A DNA stretch of 64,000 bases, from positions 21,534 through 85,533 of the forward strand of contig CAIRSA010000352.1 of the NCBI GenBank assembly GCA_903881085.1, given 5' to 3'. Of the stretch, positions 10,123 to 18,180 are shown in pieces (within the stretch, counting starts at the first letter, position 1; every line of letters begins with the position of its first letter). The notes beneath the pieces are model-generated. The model made no database searches. It was given only the letters and a program-made list of their open reading frames with translations, and was not told the DNA's origin. The stretch is from an uncultured Acidobacteriia bacterium (lineage in GTDB: Bacteria > Acidobacteriota > Terriglobia > Bryobacterales > Bryobacteraceae). The position numbers and the translations under genes were made by a program.

Positions 10123-11019
10123 ATGCATATTAATGAAATCTTCGCCCGTGAGCCTCTGACGTTCTCGTTTGAGTTTTTTCCGCCCAAGGATGAGGACGCA
10201 GCTCCCTTCCAGGCGATGGTGTCCGATCTGGCGTCGCTCGATCCGTCGTTTGTATCGGTGACCTATGGCGCAGGCGGCAAGGCTCGCCGCAAAACGCATG
10301 AGACCGTCGTCAAGCTGAAGGCCGAAAACAATTTGGAACCCGTGGCCCACTTGACGCTGGTCTGCCATAGCAAGGACGAGATCCGCGAGATCCTCACCAA
10401 CTATGCGATGGAATCGATCGGCAATCTGATGGTCTTGGGCGGCGATCCGCCGCGCGACATGCCCAATCACGACCGTTCGCAGGACGCGTTTCGCTACGCC
10501 GCGCAGCTGGTGCATTACGTGAAGGAGTTCAACGCGCTGGGCATCCATCCGCACAAGGATGGCTTCGGCATCGGCGTTGCGGGCTTTCCGGAAGGCCATC
10601 CCGGCACGCCGAACCGCCTGAAGGAGATGCAGCATCTGAAGGCGAAAGTGGATGCCGGTGCGGACTACATTTGCACGCAGCTGTTCTTCGATAACGCCGA
10701 GTTCTACGACTTCCGCGAGCGCTGCGAGCTGGAAGGCATCAAGGTACCGATCGTTGCCGGCATCATGCCTGTTGTATCGAAGCCGAACATGGAACGCATG
10801 GCCGAACTATCGGGCGGCACTCGCTATCCGGCGAAGTTGTTGAAGTCTGTCCGTGCGTGCTCAAACAACGCCGAAGTAAAGGAAGTCGGCATCGCGTGGG
10901 CGATTGACCAATGCCGCGATCTGCTGAAGAACGGTGTCTCGGGCATTCACTTTTATACGCTGAACCAGTCCGACGCGACGCGCCAGGTGATGCGGCGTTT
11001 GGGCATCCACTCGCGCTAA
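10123..11019 (+). CDS. metF: 5,10-methylenetetrahydrofolate reductase
   Basis: 298 residues. A flavin-dependent TIM-barrel enzyme that reduces methylene-THF to methyl-THF for methionine synthesis. Family hallmarks are FSFEFFPPKDEDA near the N-terminus, SVTYGAGG, the region around NLMVLGGDPP, the central GIGVAGFPEGHP and DYICTQLFFDNAEFYDF. I placed the start at the ATG at 10123 because a GGAAG ribosome-binding site lies 5 nt before it and the protein then begins just before the conserved core; an ATG at 10084 in the same frame would add 13 unconserved residues. It appears monocistronic. Confidence 0.96.
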   Translation: MHINEIFAREPLTFSFEFFPPKDEDAAPFQAMVSDLASLDPSFVSVTYGAGGKARRKTHETVVKLKAENNLEPVAHLTLVCHSKDEIREILTNYAMESIGNLMVLGGDPPRDMPNHDRSQDAFRYAAQLVHYVKEFNALGIHPHKDGFGIGVAGFPEGHPGTPNRLKEMQHLKAKVDAGADYICTQLFFDNAEFYDFRERCELEGIKVPIVAGIMPVVSKPNMERMAELSGGTRYPAKLLKSVRACSNNAEVKEVGIAWAIDQCRDLLKNGVSGIHFYTLNQSDATRQVMRRLGIHSR

Positions 11020-11069
11020 TTGGACGCTGAGGCTCTCTCGTAGGCTTATCATGTAATTAGGGTAAGAAT

Positions 11070-11303
11070 ATGGCAAACCTAGACTGGTCACAATGTCCCG
11101 CTGTCGAGAGTATCCCCGGCAAAGTCAGCGGTGCCTGGGTATTTCGTGGCACGCGGATGCCGGTTCAATCCGTATTTGAAAACCTTGAGGCCGGAATGTC
11201 GCTTGATGAGATCACCGACGTTTTCGACGTGACGCCGGAGGAAGTAAAAGCCGTATTGCGCTTTGCCAGCGAGAGCCTTGCGAAAGAGCCCGTGTTTGGC
11301 TGA
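11070..11303 (+). CDS. DUF433-type antitoxin
   Basis: 77 residues. The sequence has the DUF433 pattern: CPAVESIPGKVSGAWVFRGTRMPV, then a helix-turn-helix-like segment SLDEITDVFDVTPEEVKAVL. DUF433 proteins are the antitoxin partners in VapBC-like modules. The stop codon shares one base with the ATG of the next gene (TGATG), as expected for a coupled toxin-antitoxin pair. It probably binds both the toxin and its own promoter; that is family-based inference. Confidence 0.85.
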   Translation: MANLDWSQCPAVESIPGKVSGAWVFRGTRMPVQSVFENLEAGMSLDEITDVFDVTPEEVKAVLRFASESLAKEPVFG

Positions 11304-11632
11304 TGAAAATCCTATTTGACAACGGGACTCCGAAACCAATTGCGCGGAGTCTCCCTGGCCACGAAATCGCCTTTGCCCGGAAAATCGGCTGGCACGAATT
11401 GATAAACGGCGAGTTGATTCGGCGGGCCGAGAACGCAGGGTACGATGTTCTCCTGAGCGATGACAAAAACATACGCTACCAACAGGATCTTTCAAGCAGA
11501 AAAATTGCGCTTGTTATTCTCAGCAATCAGCAGTGGCCAGTCGTAAAGCATCATCTGGATAAGATTGTTGCTGCTGTGAATGCGGCAACAGCCGGGAGCT
11601 TTGCCGAAGTGGATATCCCATTTCTCGACTAG
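11303..11632 (+). CDS. DUF5615 PIN-like toxin
   Basis: 109 residues. The N-terminus MKILFDNGTPKPIARSLPGH carries the acidic Asp-6 expected of the Mut7-C/DUF5615 PIN-like nuclease fold, and LLSDDKNIRYQQDLS supplies the second acidic cluster. Members paired with DUF433 are thought to be RNases that cleave RNA when freed from the antitoxin. Together with the preceding gene it makes a complete two-gene module between metF and an Lrp regulator. Activity is inferred from family. Confidence 0.83.
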   Translation: MKILFDNGTPKPIARSLPGHEIAFARKIGWHELINGELIRRAENAGYDVLLSDDKNIRYQQDLSSRKIALVILSNQQWPVVKHHLDKIVAAVNAATAGSFAEVDIPFLD

Positions 11633-11641
11633 CTCCGATAC

Positions 11642-12115
11642 TTACGGCAGCGTCGCGATGGGCAGCCGGCCTCTCGCCGCCCAGCTTGAATAGACCACGC
11701 ACGTCTCGATGCGCATCACGTCCTTATCGGAGGTGAAATAGGCATCCGCGACATCGCGCAGATGCCGCGTGTCACGCAGTGCTACATACACAAATACGTC
11801 GAAGGGTCCGGTCACCACATGGATCTCTCGCACCTCCACTGCCTTCTTGATACGTCGGACAAACGCCTCGACAGCGGTCCGGCTATGCCGCCTGAGTTCC
11901 ACCTGGATGATCGCTTCCATCCTTAGGCCGAGCAGAGCCAGGTCAACGTCGGCGTGAGCCCCCTTCAGCAGCCCAGTCGCCCGTAAATGCTTCAAGCGCT
12001 CGTGACAGGACGATGGCGCCAGCCCCACCGCCGCAGCCAACTCTTTATTCGACAGACGCGCATTCTCCGTCAGCAGGCGTAGTATTTCGAAGGAGATTCG
12101 GTCTATGGGTGTCAT
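11642..12115 (-). CDS. Lrp/AsnC-family transcriptional regulator
   Basis: 157 residues. An N-terminal winged HTH (DRISFEILRLLTENARLSNKELAAAVGLAP, with SSCHERLKHL as recognition helix) is followed by the RAM ligand-binding domain (about 60-150). I set the start at the ATG at 12115 because MTPIDRISFEIL is the usual family N-terminus; the 26 codons upstream in frame overlap the promoter region. It is divergent from an EamA-family exporter, the common arrangement for Lrp-like regulators that control an amino-acid or metabolite exporter. Its 3' end lies 9 nt from the toxin gene, convergently. Confidence 0.93.
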   Translation of the reverse strand: MTPIDRISFEILRLLTENARLSNKELAAAVGLAPSSCHERLKHLRATGLLKGAHADVDLALLGLRMEAIIQVELRRHSRTAVEAFVRRIKKAVEVREIHVVTGPFDVFVYVALRDTRHLRDVADAYFTSDKDVMRIETCVVYSSWAARGRLPIATLP

Positions 12116-12128
12116 TTCGAGAGTATAA

Positions 12129-12141
12129 CGAATTGAATTCG
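12129..12141. promoter_or_regulatory. candidate Lrp-type operator
   Basis: CGAATTGAATTCG is a perfect 13-bp palindrome (6-bp arms, one central base) in the 62-bp interval between the divergent lrp-like gene and exporter. AT-rich palindromes are typical binding sites of this family. Function is inferred from symmetry and position. Confidence 0.5.
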
Positions 12142-12177
12142 ATTGCGCCGAACAGCGTGGACCGGTACGCTGGAACA

Positions 12178-13062
12178 ATGGCAACCACATCACGGATGCG
12201 GATTCTTTTGTGCCTGCTGGCGACCTGGCTCATATGGGGATCCACTTACCTGGCGATTAAGTTCGCGCTGGTGAGCTTGCCGCCCTTCATTCAGATGGGC
12301 AGCCGGTTCCTTGTGGCGGGCCTCGCCGTCTTGCTCTGGGCGCGCTGGCAAAAGGCGCCGTGGCCTACACAAACTGAGTGGCGTAACGCCGCAATCATTG
12401 GTGCGTTGATGATGGTTTGCGGTATGGGCACAACTGCCTTTGCCGAACAAACGATCGCCTCCAGTCTTGTCGTAGTCTTTGTTGCCTGTGCGCCGATGCT
12501 CATGGTGCTGTTCAGCCGGCTGTTTGGCGTGCGGACAGATGCATTCGAATTATCCGGAATCGCCGTCGGCTTTATCGGCGTTCTGCTGCTGGTGCGTGGA
12601 CAGGGCTTCTCGGCATCGCCAATTGGATTGGCAGCCATGTGCGTCTCTGTTACTGGTTGGACCGTGGGCAGCGTTCTGAGCAGGCACCGGTTCCCACTCG
12701 CACCAGGAGCCATGGGGTACGCCAGCGAGATGTTGTGCGGCAGCGTTTTATTGTCACTTGTTGCCCTCATACGTGGTGAGACTCTGCAGTGGCCTCTGCT
12801 TCCCTCGGCAGTGTTTGCCTGGGGCTATCTCGTGGTCTTCGGCTCATTGATCGCCTTCAATGCATACATGTTTCTGTTGTCGCAAGTGCGGCCGGCCACG
12901 GCGTCCAGCTACACGCTGGTCTGCCCCGTGATTGGTTTGGCGCTTGGTTCCACCCTCGCGGGAGAGACGCTGAGCAGGAGTGAGTGGGCGGCCAGTGGTG
13001 TGATGCTTTCGGGCGTTGTTCTGGTGCTTTGGGGCGCGAGCCGCCGGCAAGCTCAGAAGTAG
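12178..13062 (+). CDS. EamA/DMT-superfamily exporter (YedA-like)
   Basis: 294 residues with ten predicted membrane segments arranged as two EamA repeats; MRILLCLLATWLIWGSTYLAIK opens the first and PATASSYTLVCPVIGLALG lies in the second. The YedA-like branch exports metabolites or drugs. I chose the ATG at 12178, directly before the hydrophobic first helix; the frame is open 55 codons further upstream but those codons lie antisense to the regulator's 5' end. The divergent Lrp regulator probably controls this exporter in response to an amino acid. Confidence 0.92.
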   Translation: MATTSRMRILLCLLATWLIWGSTYLAIKFALVSLPPFIQMGSRFLVAGLAVLLWARWQKAPWPTQTEWRNAAIIGALMMVCGMGTTAFAEQTIASSLVVVFVACAPMLMVLFSRLFGVRTDAFELSGIAVGFIGVLLLVRGQGFSASPIGLAAMCVSVTGWTVGSVLSRHRFPLAPGAMGYASEMLCGSVLLSLVALIRGETLQWPLLPSAVFAWGYLVVFGSLIAFNAYMFLLSQVRPATASSYTLVCPVIGLALGSTLAGETLSRSEWAASGVMLSGVVLVLWGASRRQAQK

Positions 13063-13076
13063 ATATTCTTTATGGC

Positions 13077-14147
13077 CTATTTGCACCCGGTCAAGCCGCT
13101 CATCGAAACAACCCAACATCCGGCGGCCGTGTTCTTGTTCACTTCAACGCCGTTCCAATTGATGGTGGCTCCAGTCCACGGCCGCGGCAGTTGCACCACG
13201 AACTCGCCGACTGCCCGCGAGATCACCAGCAGTTCCTTTGAATCCGGGAAGTATTCTGCTTGAATTCGTGCCGAGAGCGGCTCTTCGCGCTTGGCAATCT
13301 TCGCCGTAGTCTCAATACGCACGCGCTGCTTACCGCGCTGCACCGTCAAAGTAACTTCGCGGTCCTCATTCAGCCGCGCGATCAGCTGTTCGTAAGCGTT
13401 GTGCTCGTTTACTTCTTTCCCATTCACGGCCAAAATGCGGTCGCCCATCTTCAGCGGCCCCACTGGCTTTGTGATTTCAAGGTCAGGCGTGTAGGCGAAA
13501 TTGCCGATCGCCAATGACACCTGCGGCCCCGAACTGATGCGCGTTGTGCCCAGTGCCTGATTCATCATTCGCATATCGAATTTCGTAATCTGCAAATAGT
13601 AGCACCGCGTGAACGCCTGATTGCCCGTTTCGCAATCCACCTTCGCGGGCATCGGCAGTTGCTCCTGCTTCTCCACAAATTCAATCGCTTCCTTCTCTGA
13701 CTTCGCTTCCAACTTCGGAATCAGCGCCCCGTTGCCTGAGAAAATCTTGTTTGTCGCGATGGCCAGCTTCACATCGCCTCCCATCCACGCCGCCGCTGCC
13801 CATACGTCAGGCAGGCGCGAAACGCCAAACGTAACAAACTGCGATTCGCCTAATAAGTACACGCGGCTGAAGTTCACGTTGGTGCGCTTGGCGGCGTCGC
13901 TCAGCATCACTTCCACCATCTTGATGCCCAGATCGCTCAACGCGTCCACTTGTGGAGCCAGCGTCATCCAATCGGCGGGAACAGCCCAGCGCTCTGGTTT
14001 GGAATCGAGAATGACAGCCACCGGCGCATTGGGCGGCGCCTTCGAATAGCGATAAACATATTCTTTGCCAAGTGCAGAAACCTTGGCTTCCTGCAGCGTT
14101 TCCGCTGAGGCTGAAATTGCGAATGCGAGCAGAAGAAGGAGTCTCAT
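13077..14147 (-). CDS. secreted alpha/beta-hydrolase-like protein with PDZ domain
   Basis: 356 residues. Signal peptide residues 1-15 (ending ASAE). The middle region (about 30-150) resembles a phospholipase/carboxylesterase-type fold with VYLLGESQF in place of a G-x-S-x-G elbow, so catalytic activity is doubtful. About residues 215-285 form a PDZ domain (PLKMGDRILAVNGKEVNEH). The C-terminal beta-rich tail is unassigned and contains a Cys pair (GCWVVSMSGLTGC). It overlaps the upstream small secreted protein by one base, so the two are co-translated. No specific function can be assigned. Confidence 0.75.
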   Translation of the reverse strand: MRLLLLLAFAISASAETLQEAKVSALGKEYVYRYSKAPPNAPVAVILDSKPERWAVPADWMTLAPQVDALSDLGIKMVEVMLSDAAKRTNVNFSRVYLLGESQFVTFGVSRLPDVWAAAAWMGGDVKLAIATNKIFSGNGALIPKLEAKSEKEAIEFVEKQEQLPMPAKVDCETGNQAFTRCYYLQITKFDMRMMNQALGTTRISSGPQVSLAIGNFAYTPDLEITKPVGPLKMGDRILAVNGKEVNEHNAYEQLIARLNEDREVTLTVQRGKQRVRIETTAKIAKREEPLSARIQAEYFPDSKELLVISRAVGEFVVQLPRPWTGATINWNGVEVNKNTAAGCWVVSMSGLTGCK

Positions 14148-14449
14148 TAGGCGCGTTTCATGCGGCTTCGGATCCGCTTCACCACTTTTTCAATCTCATC
14201 CAGCTTTTTCAAATTGTCGAGCGAAAGAATATAGCGGTCGCTCTTCTCCAGCCCGATTCGCAGCTCCTCGGATAGGCGCATCAGTTCGGTCGCGTCTTTC
14301 AACGATTTTTCGTGATCCGCCTTCAGCAAGCCCTCCTTCTGTTGGTTGAGCGTGGGGATGCGATTGATCTCGTCCTGCTCAGCCGATCGCGTTTGGGCAA
14401 AGAAAATCGCACTGGCCAGCAGTGCGAGCGGAAGGATACTGGCTCTCAT
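14147..14449 (-). CDS. small secreted coiled-coil protein
   Basis: 100 residues. A signal peptide (ending FFAQ, about residue 18) precedes a charged, wholly helical segment from about 25 to 100 rich in Lys, Glu and Leu, likely a coiled coil. Similar short periplasmic proteins occur widely in Acidobacteriota without assigned function. It is the first gene of a two-gene operon with the PDZ protein (TAATG overlap) and starts 20 nt from the divergent homoserine dehydrogenase gene. Confidence 0.75.
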   Translation of the reverse strand: MRASILPLALLASAIFFAQTRSAEQDEINRIPTLNQQKEGLLKADHEKSLKDATELMRLSEELRIGLEKSDRYILSLDNLKKLDEIEKVVKRIRSRMKRA

Positions 14450-14469
14450 ATTGTTATCATAGACTCATA

Positions 14470-15774
14470 ATGACGGAAGTGAATCTCGGCCTCATCGGCC
14501 TGGGTAACGTTGGCTCAGGCACACTGGCCATCCTGGCGGAAAACGCCGCCCAAATATCGCAGAAATTAGGGTTTGATCTCAAACTGAAAATCGTATGCAG
14601 CCGCTCAGTTGCGTCGAAAGAGTTGCCCGCGGTCTTCGCGGAGATTGAGCGGACCACGGATTGGCGCAGGGTCGTCTCGCATCCGGAAGTGGACATCGTC
14701 GCCGAATTGGTTGGCGGGACCACTATCGCCAGCGAGATTCTTGAGACGGCATTTGCCAACAAGAAATCGGTGGTAACTGCGAACAAAGAGTTGATGGCGC
14801 TTCGTGGCGCGGAACTGTGGGACAAGGCCATTGCATGCGGCGCAAACCTCGCGATGGAAGCCAGCGTGGCCGGCGGAATCCCGATCCATTCCGTGTTGCG
14901 CGAAGGTATCTCGGGCGATCGCGTGTCCGCGCTGTTGGGCATTCTGAACGGCACCAGTAACTACATTCTGACCGAGATCGAACAGCACGGTACGGAGTTC
15001 GATGTCGTCCTGGCCGAAGCGCAGCGCTTGGGCTACGCCGAGGCAGACCCGAGTGCCGACATCGATGGCTTTGACGCGCGCTCGAAGCTGGCGATTCTTT
15101 CCGCCCTGGCATTTGGTGAACGCATCACGCCGTCCGACATCTTCACCGAAGGCATCCGCCGCATTACGCCGTTTGATTTCCAATATGCCGACCGCCTGGG
15201 CCATACAATTCGTCTGGTCTGCGGCGCGCGCCAGACTCCAGACGGTCTGATCCTCTCAGTGCGGCCTGCGCTGATTCCCAAAGCCACCATTCTCGCCAGC
15301 GTGCAAGGCGCCTACAATGCGGTTTGGGTGCGTGGACATTATGGTGCCGATACGTTTTATTACGGCCGCGGCGCTGGCCCCTCGCCCACGGGCGTAGCCG
15401 TCGTAAGTGACCTGATGCGCGTTGCGCGCGAGATTCGCAGCGGCAGTCCACAGCGCGTATCGCCCTTCGCGCATGAGCGGTTGGGTGAATACAAACCCAT
15501 ATCGGTAACGCTACAAAAGCGCGCCTACTATCTGCGCTTCCGCGTTGACGACTGTCCGGGCATCATCGCCTCACTGGCCCGCATCCTGGCCGAGAAGCAC
15601 ATCAGCCTCGATGCGGTTTTGCAACTGCCCTGCGATACGAAACGCAATCTGCCGTTCGTGATCACGGTGGAGCCGACTACGGAGCAATCGATCCGCGATG
15701 CCGTGGTCGAAATGTCGAAACTGGAATTTCTGGTGGAGCCCCCGTTGGCGCTGCCCATGGAGACCTCACTATGA
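14470..15774 (+). CDS. hom: homoserine dehydrogenase with ACT domain
   Basis: 434 residues. NAD(P)-binding motif GLGNVGSG (10-17), catalytic-domain motifs ATTIASEI-like and EASVAGGIPIH, LNGTSNYILTEIE and the YAEADPSADIDGFDA signature of homoserine dehydrogenase. The C-terminal ACT domain (about 355-425, LRFRVDDCPGIIASLARIL) is the usual threonine feedback site. The enzyme reduces aspartate semialdehyde to homoserine for Thr/Met synthesis. The ATG at 14470 follows a -10-like TATCAT by 9 nt, so the message may be leaderless. The stop overlaps the next gene (ATGA). Confidence 0.96.
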   Translation: MTEVNLGLIGLGNVGSGTLAILAENAAQISQKLGFDLKLKIVCSRSVASKELPAVFAEIERTTDWRRVVSHPEVDIVAELVGGTTIASEILETAFANKKSVVTANKELMALRGAELWDKAIACGANLAMEASVAGGIPIHSVLREGISGDRVSALLGILNGTSNYILTEIEQHGTEFDVVLAEAQRLGYAEADPSADIDGFDARSKLAILSALAFGERITPSDIFTEGIRRITPFDFQYADRLGHTIRLVCGARQTPDGLILSVRPALIPKATILASVQGAYNAVWVRGHYGADTFYYGRGAGPSPTGVAVVSDLMRVAREIRSGSPQRVSPFAHERLGEYKPISVTLQKRAYYLRFRVDDCPGIIASLARILAEKHISLDAVLQLPCDTKRNLPFVITVEPTTEQSIRDAVVEMSKLEFLVEPPLALPMETSL

Positions 15775-16433
15775 AACGTTACCTGAGCATTTTGCTGTTC
15801 GCTTCGGCCGCCTTCGCGCAGGTTGCAAAGGAAGCCAACACAACTTATCAGACAGAGCAGGGCCGCTCGACCGTTGCCGCGGGCCTCGATGGCCCGGAGC
15901 GCGATTCGCGCCAGAAGCCAAAGGAACTGATCGCCGCCCTCGGCATCACGAAAAGCATGACTGTGGCTGACGTTGGCACCGGCGTGGGCTACATGCTTCC
16001 CTACCTTTCCGCCGCCGCCAGTTCGGTGATTGCCGAAGACATCTTCCCTGATTTTCTTGCCAAAGCCAAGGAAAAGGCCAAATCCGCGAACCTCAAAAAC
16101 GTGCTCTTCGTGCATGGCCAGGAAGACAATCCGAAACTGGGCAAGGGCGTGGATCTGGTGCTGATTCTCGATGTGTATCATCACTTCGATTTCCCCGACA
16201 AGATGCTCAGCAATCTCGCCGCATCGTTGAACCCCGGCGGGCGGGTGGCGATTGTCGATTACTATAAGCGCAAGGGCGCGATGGGCGGCAAGGATTCCAC
16301 TCGCGCACTGACCCACATTCGCCTGGATGAGGCTGACGTGGTGAAAGAGATCGAGGGGTTCGGTTACAAGCTGGTTTCGTCAAAGCCATTTCTGCCTGAC
16401 GTGCAATATCTCGCTATTTTTGAGAAGAAGTAG
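15771..16433 (+). CDS. exported class I SAM-dependent methyltransferase
   Basis: 220 residues. A clear signal peptide (residues 1-16, SAAFAQ) precedes a Rossmann methyltransferase with SAM motif VADVGTGVG (66-74), a motif II-like DLVLILDVYHHF and the post-motif LNPGGRVAIVDYY. Export is odd for a SAM enzyme because SAM is cytoplasmic; such secreted methyltransferase-like proteins are nonetheless common in Acidobacteriota and their substrates are unknown. It is coupled to hom by ATGA and its last 20 nt overlap the convergent glycosyltransferase gene. Confidence 0.85.
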   Translation: MKRYLSILLFASAAFAQVAKEANTTYQTEQGRSTVAAGLDGPERDSRQKPKELIAALGITKSMTVADVGTGVGYMLPYLSAAASSVIAEDIFPDFLAKAKEKAKSANLKNVLFVHGQEDNPKLGKGVDLVLILDVYHHFDFPDKMLSNLAASLNPGGRVAIVDYYKRKGAMGGKDSTRALTHIRLDEADVVKEIEGFGYKLVSSKPFLPDVQYLAIFEKK

Positions 16434-18093
16434 GCTTCCGCAAGTCGTAAACGTAAATGGAGTAGCCCACCTTAGCGGTGGGCTTCAATTCCCGCAGCCA
16501 CGCGAAGGACTCTGGCGGCACATACACGCCTTGCAGCACCGTAGCGCTTACCGCCAGTACACATGTTTCGGATAGCTTATTTTTGTCTGGAACCTGAAGT
16601 AGTTCATCCACGCCGATTTTGTAATAGGCAGTATCGGCAGTCCCCAGAGCACAAAAACACACCTTGTCGATCCCGTGCGAATCCATGTATACCTTCAGCT
16701 TCTTGAGGTCCTGTCCCCAGTCGATGTTGGAATCCACCAGATACTTCGGCCCGTTTCCAGGGCCGCCGACCAGTACATTGAAGAACGCCAGGTAGTGGGG
16801 ATAAATCGAAAGCGATTCAATGGCAAGTGCCAACGCGAGCGCGCCGACCCATAGAAGGCGCATGGACGCGATCATGCTGCTTACAAGCAGAAACAGGAAC
16901 GGATACAGCGGTAGTAAGTGCCGCTCCCCGGTATTGATATGCGTACTTAAGCAGAAAGGCAGATACGCCACAATCGGAACCAGCAGCATCCATTGCAGGC
17001 GAATGGGCCGGGCTCTTGAATAGACTGCCATACCGATCGCCAACAAGATAGCCAGCAAGGTCGCAACGGGTGTCTTTACAAAGAACGCGACAGGAAAGTA
17101 ATACCACCAGCCGCTCGTCGAATGCATGCCCCATAAATAGGCGTCATGACCTTCTTCGTTGTGCTCAGCCAGCCGCATCAGACCGCTAACCAGTGGATTC
17201 GGCCGCATGCCGGTGTGTGACCCTATCCAATAGGCCACGCGGCCGGGCGCTGTTGCCTTGTTAACAGTATCACGCAACAGCACTGTTTCCGGGTGCGCCA
17301 ACCGTTGCGAGTGCGTCATGGGAATCAGCGCCTTTGCCTCTGGCCCGTAACAAAGCGCCAGCGCCAGAGATGCCGTTACGCATACGGCGGCCAGCGAATA
17401 GACTAGTCTTGCGAATCCTCGCCAGTGCAGCAGATACAAAACCAGCAGGGCAGGGAACAGAAAGATCGCGGAAAACTTGGTCGCGCAGGCCAGTCCGGCA
17501 AGCGCTCCAGTCAGCACCATGCGCCACCAACGAGGGCTCTCCAGATAGCCGATCCATGCGATTACGGTAAGAAAGCTCAGCAGTGTGAGCAGCATGTCGT
17601 TCTTCAAATACCGGCCATACGCGATCACGTTAGGGTCAAGACTGAATAGCGCCATGGCAAGCAACGCAACGCGCGCGCCCAGGCGGCGCTCACTCCACAA
17701 CGCGATCGACACCGCCAAAATGACAGTCCATAGAATCGCCGTAGATCGCGCGGCCAATAGAATGGTATCCGCAGGCACTGCGTTGTGATAAAGAAACGCC
17801 CCGCCGAACTCCATGTCTTTGTGTTCACGCCACGAGGGATCATCAGTCGGCAGACTCGCCCCTAGAGCCATCAGCGGCAACGCCGCCAGGACCTTCGCTA
17901 GCGGAGGATGTTCCGGCTGGATGCTGTACTGGCCGGTCTTGAGAAATGCATATCCGCCTGAGAGTTCAATGGCTTCGTCGAAGGTCTGCGTCTCGCCACG
18001 AATGGAAAGAAACTGTACGCTTGCCAGCAGAAGCGCGAGTAACGATACGCCCGCGTAAAAGTATCGCGGACGGGGCGGCGTGCTGTCTGGCAT
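16414..18093 (-). CDS. GT39/ArnT-type polyprenyl-phosphate-dependent glycosyltransferase
   Basis: 559 residues, about ten or more membrane segments. The first extracytoplasmic loop carries the family signature around QTFDEAIELSGGYAFLKTG and PEHPPLAKVLAALP, in which the acidic FDE residues are catalytic in this family. These enzymes transfer sugars from lipid carriers to proteins or lipids outside the membrane. The C-terminal soluble part contains DSNIDWGQDLKKLK, typical of the subgroup. It overlaps the convergent methyltransferase by 20 nt and is divergent from the nucleotidyltransferase-GT2 fusion. Acceptor unknown. Confidence 0.88.
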   Translation of the reverse strand: MPDSTPPRPRYFYAGVSLLALLLASVQFLSIRGETQTFDEAIELSGGYAFLKTGQYSIQPEHPPLAKVLAALPLMALGASLPTDDPSWREHKDMEFGGAFLYHNAVPADTILLAARSTAILWTVILAVSIALWSERRLGARVALLAMALFSLDPNVIAYGRYLKNDMLLTLLSFLTVIAWIGYLESPRWWRMVLTGALAGLACATKFSAIFLFPALLVLYLLHWRGFARLVYSLAAVCVTASLALALCYGPEAKALIPMTHSQRLAHPETVLLRDTVNKATAPGRVAYWIGSHTGMRPNPLVSGLMRLAEHNEEGHDAYLWGMHSTSGWWYYFPVAFFVKTPVATLLAILLAIGMAVYSRARPIRLQWMLLVPIVAYLPFCLSTHINTGERHLLPLYPFLFLLVSSMIASMRLLWVGALALALAIESLSIYPHYLAFFNVLVGGPGNGPKYLVDSNIDWGQDLKKLKVYMDSHGIDKVCFCALGTADTAYYKIGVDELLQVPDKNKLSETCVLAVSATVLQGVYVPPESFAWLRELKPTAKVGYSIYVYDLRKPTSSQK

Positions 18094-18180
18094 TATCGCA
18101 TCGTAGCATCAAAGCAAACCCTCAATAAAGCAGGCCATTCTGCGCTATCATCAAACTTTGCAAGGACTCCGATTCCGACC

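Noticed and set aside
15528..16316. 262-residue minus-strand open frame
   Set aside because: Antisense to the hom ACT domain and the methyltransferase SAM motif.
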